Under the pieces are notes generated by a model that was not told where the DNA came from, searched no databases, and worked only from the letters and a program-made list of their open reading frames with translations. DNA of 10,059 nt from Victivallales bacterium (GTDB lineage: Bacteria > Verrucomicrobiota > Lentisphaeria > Oligosphaerales > Oligosphaeraceae): positions 1 to 10,059 of the forward strand of contig JAGCTA010000285.1 in assembly GCA_017963875.1 (NCBI GenBank), read 5' to 3'. Position numbers and translations under genes: made by a program. Each line of letters opens with the position of its first letter. Position 1 is the stretch's first letter. Below are positions 6,584-10,059 of this stretch, piece by piece.

Positions 6584-7622
6584 ACTAGCACAATCATGCG
6601 GCTGCATCGACATTGCCTGCCTTTCGCCTGAAGACGTTTCTACGGAGGCATTGAGGAAGCGATTGACGGAATGGCAGGGGGAGGGCAATGCGGGTGCGCT
6701 GTCATACGTCGATGAACGCTCTGACATTTTGACGCAACCGTTCATGGCGCGTCCGTGGGCTAAGGCCGCGCTTGTAATATCCTTTGAACCAGTGCCTGAC
6801 CCAGAGTGCATGCTGAGAAAACTTCCAGAGGCAGAACCTGGCAAGGTGGCGGCGGTGATTGCGCCGTATGCCATGAATGAGGACTATCATCAGACAGGGA
6901 AACGCAGATTGCAGGCGGTCGTCGAGAAATTGGAGTCAATATATGGCCATGCGGAGTTTGAATGTTGCATAGACACGCGTCCCGTCATGGAGAAGCAGTT
7001 CGCGCGGATTGGCGGGTTGGGCGAACAGGGCATCAATTCCCTGATACGAAATGAAACGCACGGAGCGCAGATTCATCTGGGGGTCGTGTTCACGTCGTTG
7101 CTTCTGCCGACTCGGCTGATTCGCCATCATGTGAATCCACCGTGCTGTGAATGTCATAGATGCATAAGAGTCTGCCCGAACAGTGTTTATTCCGATGGTC
7201 GTTTTGAAATCAGGCATTGTCGCGCCTGGCTTGCGTCTGAGTATCGACAGGCTTTGGATACGGTGCAGCAGCGTCTTCTAGGGGACACGTTGTTTGGCTG
7301 TGGTCGTTGCTCCCTGGCTTGTCCTGCGACCGTATCGCCAAAGTCAAAGGCGTATCGTGTGGATCCGCTGGCATTGTTGCGGATGCCATCGGCGCAGTTG
7401 CGCAGTTTGATAAAAGGAACCATACTTGAATATACGGGGGTGACGGTGCTTAAGCGCAATGCCGCCGCAGTGTTGGCGAATGCGACCCCTGAAACTGAAT
7501 GGAAGTCACTGCGTGAGGAATTGCTGAATTGCACCAACAGTCCCGTCGTCAGGGAAACGCTGATGCATGGACGCGGACAGACCAATGGCATGGGTGGAAA
7601 GGATGAGACTATGAGCAAGTAA
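6570..7622 (+). CDS. queG: Epoxyqueuosine reductase QueG-like iron-sulfur protein
   Basis: QueG is a cobalamin- and 4Fe-4S-dependent enzyme that reduces epoxyqueuosine to queuosine in the anticodon of GUN tRNAs. The 350-residue protein shows the family IAPYAMNEDYH (97-107), the DTRPVMEK segment with Asp135 (family form D-[ST]-G-P-[VL]-L-E-R), and two cluster motifs: C192-x2-C195-x2-C198-x3-C202-P and C217...C244-x2-C247-x3-C251-P. It is divergent: the usual GLGWxGKN reads GLGEQGIN (149-156). The C-terminal tail after the ferredoxin domain is short and lacks obvious HEAT repeats. Start ATG 6570 lies inside the end of cca, in another frame. The neighbouring gene also acts on tRNA, which suits a tRNA-maturation operon. 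Substrate identity is inferred from the family. Confidence 0.83.
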   Translation: MDWSELAQSCGCIDIACLSPEDVSTEALRKRLTEWQGEGNAGALSYVDERSDILTQPFMARPWAKAALVISFEPVPDPECMLRKLPEAEPGKVAAVIAPYAMNEDYHQTGKRRLQAVVEKLESIYGHAEFECCIDTRPVMEKQFARIGGLGEQGINSLIRNETHGAQIHLGVVFTSLLLPTRLIRHHVNPPCCECHRCIRVCPNSVYSDGRFEIRHCRAWLASEYRQALDTVQQRLLGDTLFGCGRCSLACPATVSPKSKAYRVDPLALLRMPSAQLRSLIKGTILEYTGVTVLKRNAAAVLANATPETEWKSLREELLNCTNSPVVRETLMHGRGQTNGMGGKDETMSK

Positions 7623-7689
7623 TTTATGGAAAAAAACTTTGTTTTCTATAGGGCCTGGTTTGCTTTTTTCTGGCATTGATCTTACGGCA
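7623..7689. other. Short convergent intergenic region
   Basis: This lies between the queG stop and the stop of the oppositely oriented antitoxin gene. It holds a T-rich stretch, but I see no strong stem next to a T-run, so no terminator is called. Confidence 0.4.
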
Positions 7690-8055
7690 TCATGACCTTG
7701 AAATACTTGAAGATTTTCGACGAGCGAGGCTAGTAGCATAGTCAGAACGTTCATGACAGTAGATACCTGCCTTTTTGAAGAAATCAGGATCATTCTGCAA
7801 TAGTCCTAGGAGACGTCTGGCAGCACCGTCTGGATGGCTACGTCCACTTTCCCATGCTTCAACGGATTTCTGAGTCACACCGAGACATTGGGCAAAAATC
7901 CGTTGCGGCATTTTGACCGAATGACGAAGAATCTTGATTTCTGAAGGGGTGAAATCAGGTACAACAATGATATGCATTTTATCGACAATGATTCCTTTGT
8001 AATCGCCTTTTGCCAACCGATGCACATCCTCCAATGCTTCTGCAAATCTTCCCAT
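7690..8055 (-). CDS. XRE-family HTH antitoxin (NadS/HigA type), apparently orphaned
   Basis: A 121-residue protein with a helix-turn-helix of the XRE/Cro type at about residues 38-80: LRHSVKMPQRIFAQCLGVTQKSVEAWESGRSHPDG, followed by AARRLLGLLQNDPDFF. This layout (short N-terminal helix, strand-like HIIVVPDFTPSEIK, then HTH and a DPDF-type ending) is typical of antitoxins that follow RelE/ParE-family toxins. They bind operator DNA and neutralise the toxin. The start ATG at 8055 has GGAG 9 nt upstream. The last 25 residues are polar and Ser/Arg-rich with no family resemblance that I see, perhaps a changed C-terminus. The expected toxin gene upstream is reduced to a short remnant at 8081-8167, so the regulator may persist without its partner. 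Confidence 0.8.
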   Translation of the reverse strand: MGRFAEALEDVHRLAKGDYKGIIVDKMHIIVVPDFTPSEIKILRHSVKMPQRIFAQCLGVTQKSVEAWESGRSHPDGAARRLLGLLQNDPDFFKKAGIYCHERSDYATSLARRKSSSISRS

Positions 8056-8064
8056 GGTTCAATT

Positions 8065-8068
8065 CTCC
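8065..8068 (-). promoter_or_regulatory. Ribosome binding site of the antitoxin-like gene
   Basis: GGAG on the minus strand, with 9 nt before ATG at 8055. Confidence 0.6.
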
Positions 8069-8080
8069 AATTCCAAGGTT

Positions 8081-8167
8081 TCAACTACCATTTCTATGCC
8101 ACTTGGCAAGAAAGGATGGTAAGACGATGAATTCGCGAGACATTTCATTATTAAAAGGGGATTCCAT
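8081..8167 (-). pseudogene. Remnant of a RelE/ParE-type toxin gene (N-terminus only)
   Basis: A 28-codon frame runs from ATG 8167 to TGA 8081-8083, ending 25 nt before the antitoxin start. It reads MESPFNNEM then SREFIVLPSFLAKWHRNGS. The FIVLPSFLAKW stretch resembles the N-terminal strand of COG4737-type RelE/ParE toxins (F-I-x-L-P-x-F...W), which normally have about 100-115 residues and directly precede an antitoxin of the type found here. The rest of the toxin is absent, consistent with an internal deletion. The match is short and judged by eye, so chance is possible. Confidence 0.5.
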
Positions 8168-8348
8168 GACTACTACAAAACATAAATAATTACGATCGTT
8201 TTTCCAAATGAAAATCTTGTTTTGCTAATGTACCCTTTTTTTTAGGGATTGCAATCGACAAATGTAAATTCCTTCACCCTTACATTTGAAACATGGCTAT
8301 TTGAATTAATGGAAAAGTAGATGATATTATAATTATAATAAGTAAGAG
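8168..8348. other. AT-rich divergent intergenic region
   Basis: No convincing gene is seen. It separates the minus-strand antitoxin locus from the plus-strand repeat element and HPt operon and carries a candidate plus-strand promoter at its right end. Confidence 0.5.
8301..8339 (+). promoter_or_regulatory. Candidate promoter upstream of repeat copy 2 and the HPt genes
   Basis: TTGAAT (8301-8306) is followed after 18 nt by TATTAT (8325-8330), with two perfect TATAAT hexamers overlapping or adjacent (8328-8333 and 8334-8339). Transcription would begin within a few bases of the repeat element's left arm at 8349, so the element would form the 5' leader. The surrounding sequence is very AT-rich, which raises the chance of fortuitous matches. 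Confidence 0.45.
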
Positions 8349-8564
8349 TTTTGTTTCTTAAGAGGGTAGGTTCGACCTCTCCGTGGCCGCATTCACATAG
8401 AGATCTGCTTTCCCCAGGTTTCGCTTCGCTCAACCTGGGGGTACTGATATTTGCCCCCTTTCGGGGGCTTTGCATGGCCTCGTTGGCATTGGTGCCAATA
8501 CCTTCGGGGGCTTTGCATGGTCTCATGGCATGAGTGAAAATACCTAATCTCATTGGGAACAAAG
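8349..8564 (+). repeat. Structured repeat element, copy 2 (longer variant)
   Basis: This is the same element as 1838-2008 in the same orientation. The arms 8349-8364 and 8549-8564 pair at 14 of 16 positions if G-U is allowed. GAGGGTAGGTTCGACCTCTC is shared with copy 1. The central hairpin CCCCAGGTT/AACCTGGGG (8412-8440, including loop) is identical over 29 bp, and the TACTGATATTTG linker is kept (8442-8453). The third hairpin is GCCCCC-TTTC-GGGGGC (8453-8468). The copy is about 47 nt longer, because of an internal duplication and an extra hairpin TTGGCA/TGCCAA (8483-8488 and 8493-8498). It ends 80 nt before the HPt start. No ORF of note lies within it. Confidence 0.85.
8460..8520 (+). repeat. 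Internal direct repeat within element copy 2
   Basis: TTCGGGGGCTTTGCATGG occurs at 8460-8477 and 8503-8520, and similarity continues a few bases beyond (CCTCGTTGGCAT versus TCTCATGGCAT). Copy 1 has only one related segment, so this is probably a local duplication that lengthened copy 2. Confidence 0.8.
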
Positions 8565-8632
8565 CGGTGGTTTTTTATCGGGATCTTGTGCCTATTGGAA
8601 TGCATAATATGCAAAAAAGGGTTAGTTGATAT

Positions 8633-8636
8633 AAGG
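8633..8636 (+). promoter_or_regulatory. Ribosome binding site of the HPt gene
   Basis: AAGG followed by 8 nt and ATG at 8645. It favours this ATG over the overlapping in-frame GTG codons at 8636 and 8639. Confidence 0.6.
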
Positions 8637-8644
8637 TGGTGGCG

Positions 8645-9001
8645 ATGGAAAGTGCGTTGTTAAAGGCATTGGCCGAGCGTGGGTGTGGCGTGGAGGAGTC
8701 TCTCGAAGAAACGTTCATGGGCAAAGAGGCATTTTATGAGAAGATACTTCGGATGCTTCCCGCAAAATGCAATCTTGACGCTGTGTCGGATGCGTGCGCT
8801 GCTGGAAATGTGGAACAGGCGTTCAATCTGTCCCATGACTTGAAAGGAATGTACGGCAATGCAGGCTTGACGCCGCTTTTCCGCGCTTGCAGTGACATTG
8901 TCGAAAAACTTCGTGCAGGTCGTTTGGATGGTGTCCAGGAAGATCTAGAAGCACTGAAAATACGTCATAATGAATTGATGCAAGTGATTCTCGATAATTA
9001 A
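8645..9001 (+). CDS. Histidine phosphotransfer (HPt) domain protein
   Basis: A single-domain, 118-residue, mostly helical protein. HPt proteins shuttle phosphoryl groups between receiver domains of hybrid kinases and response regulators. The signature SHDLKGMYGNAGLTPL (63-78) contains the phosphoacceptor His64 in the H-x-x-K-G context, followed by the usual small-residue helix and then a C-terminal helix pair. N-terminal GVEESLEETFMGKEAFYEKILRML matches the first HPt helices. No membrane segment or extra domain is seen. The multi-receiver gene starts 33 nt downstream in the same direction, so the two probably form a phosphorelay pair. The sensor kinase is not in the window unless it is the unseen C-terminal part of the next gene. 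Confidence 0.88.
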   Translation: MESALLKALAERGCGVEESLEETFMGKEAFYEKILRMLPAKCNLDAVSDACAAGNVEQAFNLSHDLKGMYGNAGLTPLFRACSDIVEKLRAGRLDGVQEDLEALKIRHNELMQVILDN

Positions 9002-9034
9002 CTTGAAGAATTTTAACAGAAAAAAATTTATACC

Positions 9035-10059
9035 ATGGGCATTCATCAGGAAAACAATGATTTGAGCGGCATCAAGGCGCTGGTTGTCGATGACAATCAG
9101 TTCCATGCGGAATTTATTCGCGAGATGCTAGAGGATGCCAAGGCGACGGTCGTTTTGGCTTTTTCAGGGGAAGAGGCATTGGCGGTATTGGAGAAGATGC
9201 ATGATTTCTCTTGCGTCATTATGGATACGTTGATGCCAGGAATGGATGGGTTTGCGACTGCTGAAAGAATACGAAGAATGGCCTCGCCCGAATTGCATGT
9301 GCTGCCAATCATCGGCATGTTGTCCCATAAGAACAAGGACGACCATGAAAAGGTGTTTGCCATCGGGATGAACGGCGTGTTGACGAAGCCGATTAGTCCG
9401 ACGAAGTTATATGAAGAGGTCAATCGTCTGCACCATAATACATTTCTTGCGCAGCATGGCAATCGTGAATCGCTGAAAGGGCTTAGCGCTTATGTCTTGG
9501 TGAGGGACAGGGGAGTATGCGATGCCATAGGACAGCATCTGGAGGACAACGGCTTACAGGTTGTCCGTTATTATGAACTCAAAGACGTTTTGGATATGGC
9601 GAACGAGAATCGTCGATATGACTTCGCTTTTGTGGAATGGGACGATAGCGCGGAGGACGGAAGCGAACTCGCGCGCCAGGTGACGTTGTTCGCACAGAAC
9701 ACCTTCAAGCATCTGATTGCAGTCATAAAGGATTGGTCTACAATAGAATCGCAGGCGCTTGGACTTGGCATTGACGCCTATATCAATACGTCCCCGACAC
9801 GGATGGAAACGTTGAATGTGCTTCAGAAGGTCATGCATGACGATGAATTGAAGGCAAAGCAGACATCGGAGGATTTCAAAGGCGTCCGCATTCTCATCGC
9901 AGACGACAATGTCACGAATGCCATGATCATGCAGAATGCCATGGAAGCATTTGGCGCGACGGCGGATATTGCGCAATCAGGTTCAGAAGCATTTGAAAAA
10001 CTGAAGAATGCGCCTGAAAAATACTACCAGATGGCATTTTTGGATATATTCATGCCTGA
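9035..10059 (+). CDS. Multi-receiver (REC) protein, 3' end cut by the window
   Basis: The frame is open for 341 codons to the edge with no stop. Receiver 1 (about 13-130) is complete: acidic pair Asp19-Asp20, phosphoacceptor Asp64 in VIMDTLMPGMDG, Ser97 and Lys118 in LTKP. Receiver 2 (about 150-267) is degenerate: LVRDRG replaces the acidic pair, Glu201 (FVEW) occupies the phosphoacceptor position, and INTSP replaces the Lys motif. Receiver 3 (about 283 onward) has Asp290-Asp291 and Asp337 in FLDIFMP and is cut at the edge. Later domains, such as an HPt, kinase or output domain, could follow outside the window. ATG 9035 is the only ATG after an in-frame TAA at 9014; its Shine-Dalgarno is poor, suggesting coupling to the HPt gene 33 nt upstream. 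Confidence 0.85.
   Translation, partial: MGIHQENNDLSGIKALVVDDNQFHAEFIREMLEDAKATVVLAFSGEEALAVLEKMHDFSCVIMDTLMPGMDGFATAERIRRMASPELHVLPIIGMLSHKNKDDHEKVFAIGMNGVLTKPISPTKLYEEVNRLHHNTFLAQHGNRESLKGLSAYVLVRDRGVCDAIGQHLEDNGLQVVRYYELKDVLDMANENRRYDFAFVEWDDSAEDGSELARQVTLFAQNTFKHLIAVIKDWSTIESQALGLGIDAYINTSPTRMETLNVLQKVMHDDELKAKQTSEDFKGVRILIADDNVTNAMIMQNAMEAFGATADIAQSGSEAFEKLKNAPEKYYQMAFLDIFMP

Noticed and set aside
7623..7689. Terminator between queG and the antitoxin gene
   Set aside because: T-rich stretches exist, but I found no GC-rich stem adjacent to them.
8242..8562. A 106-codon minus-strand frame through element copy 2
   Set aside because: It runs through the structured repeat, has no family resemblance and no convincing ribosome binding site; the element explains the sequence better.

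Overview
The window looks like chromosomal sequence from a Gram-negative-type bacterium of moderate GC content. It carries housekeeping genes (RlmH, RadC, a class II CCA-adding enzyme, epoxyqueuosine reductase) on both strands, spaced by AT-rich or repeat-rich intergenic DNA. The divergent EF-G-like protein and the NahK-like sugar kinase family hint at a PVC-type lineage (Lentisphaerota/Verrucomicrobiota or similar). That placement is an impression from sequence style, not a demonstrated assignment.

Layout. Bases 1-223 hold hairpins and a nearly perfect 67-bp tandem duplication. Leftward from about 4.9 kb run four minus-strand genes: an EF-G-like GTPase interrupted by one in-frame TAG (codon 364, at the domain II/III border), then radC behind a strong intrinsic terminator, then a NahK/COG2334-type phosphotransferase, then rlmH 21 nt after it. 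Bases 4953-5158 are an AT-rich divergent intergenic region. From it, cca and a queG-like gene read rightward, overlapping by 14 nt. A minus-strand XRE-type antitoxin gene follows (7690-8055), preceded by a 28-codon remnant of what looks like its RelE/ParE-type toxin. The window ends with a plus-strand phosphorelay cassette: a one-domain HPt protein and a multi-receiver protein that runs off the edge.

The most unusual feature is a repeated element in the same orientation at 1838-2008 and 8349-8564. Each copy is closed by a long-range terminal stem of about 16 bp enclosing a chain of hairpins. The two copies differ by paired substitutions that keep base pairing: two in the closing stem and one in an inner hairpin. 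They also share an identical 29-bp hairpin and an unpaired TACTGATATTTG linker. This pattern suggests selection on structure, so an uncharacterised structured RNA or a structured mobile element. The second copy lies just downstream of a promoter-like sequence and upstream of the HPt/receiver genes, where it could be a leader.

Functionally, cca and queG both act on tRNA (CCA end; queuosine) and RlmH modifies 23S rRNA, so the window has a translation-maintenance flavour. The EF-G-like gene fits this but has unusual GTPase motifs as well as the amber codon. Only the sequence was read; no searches were run.
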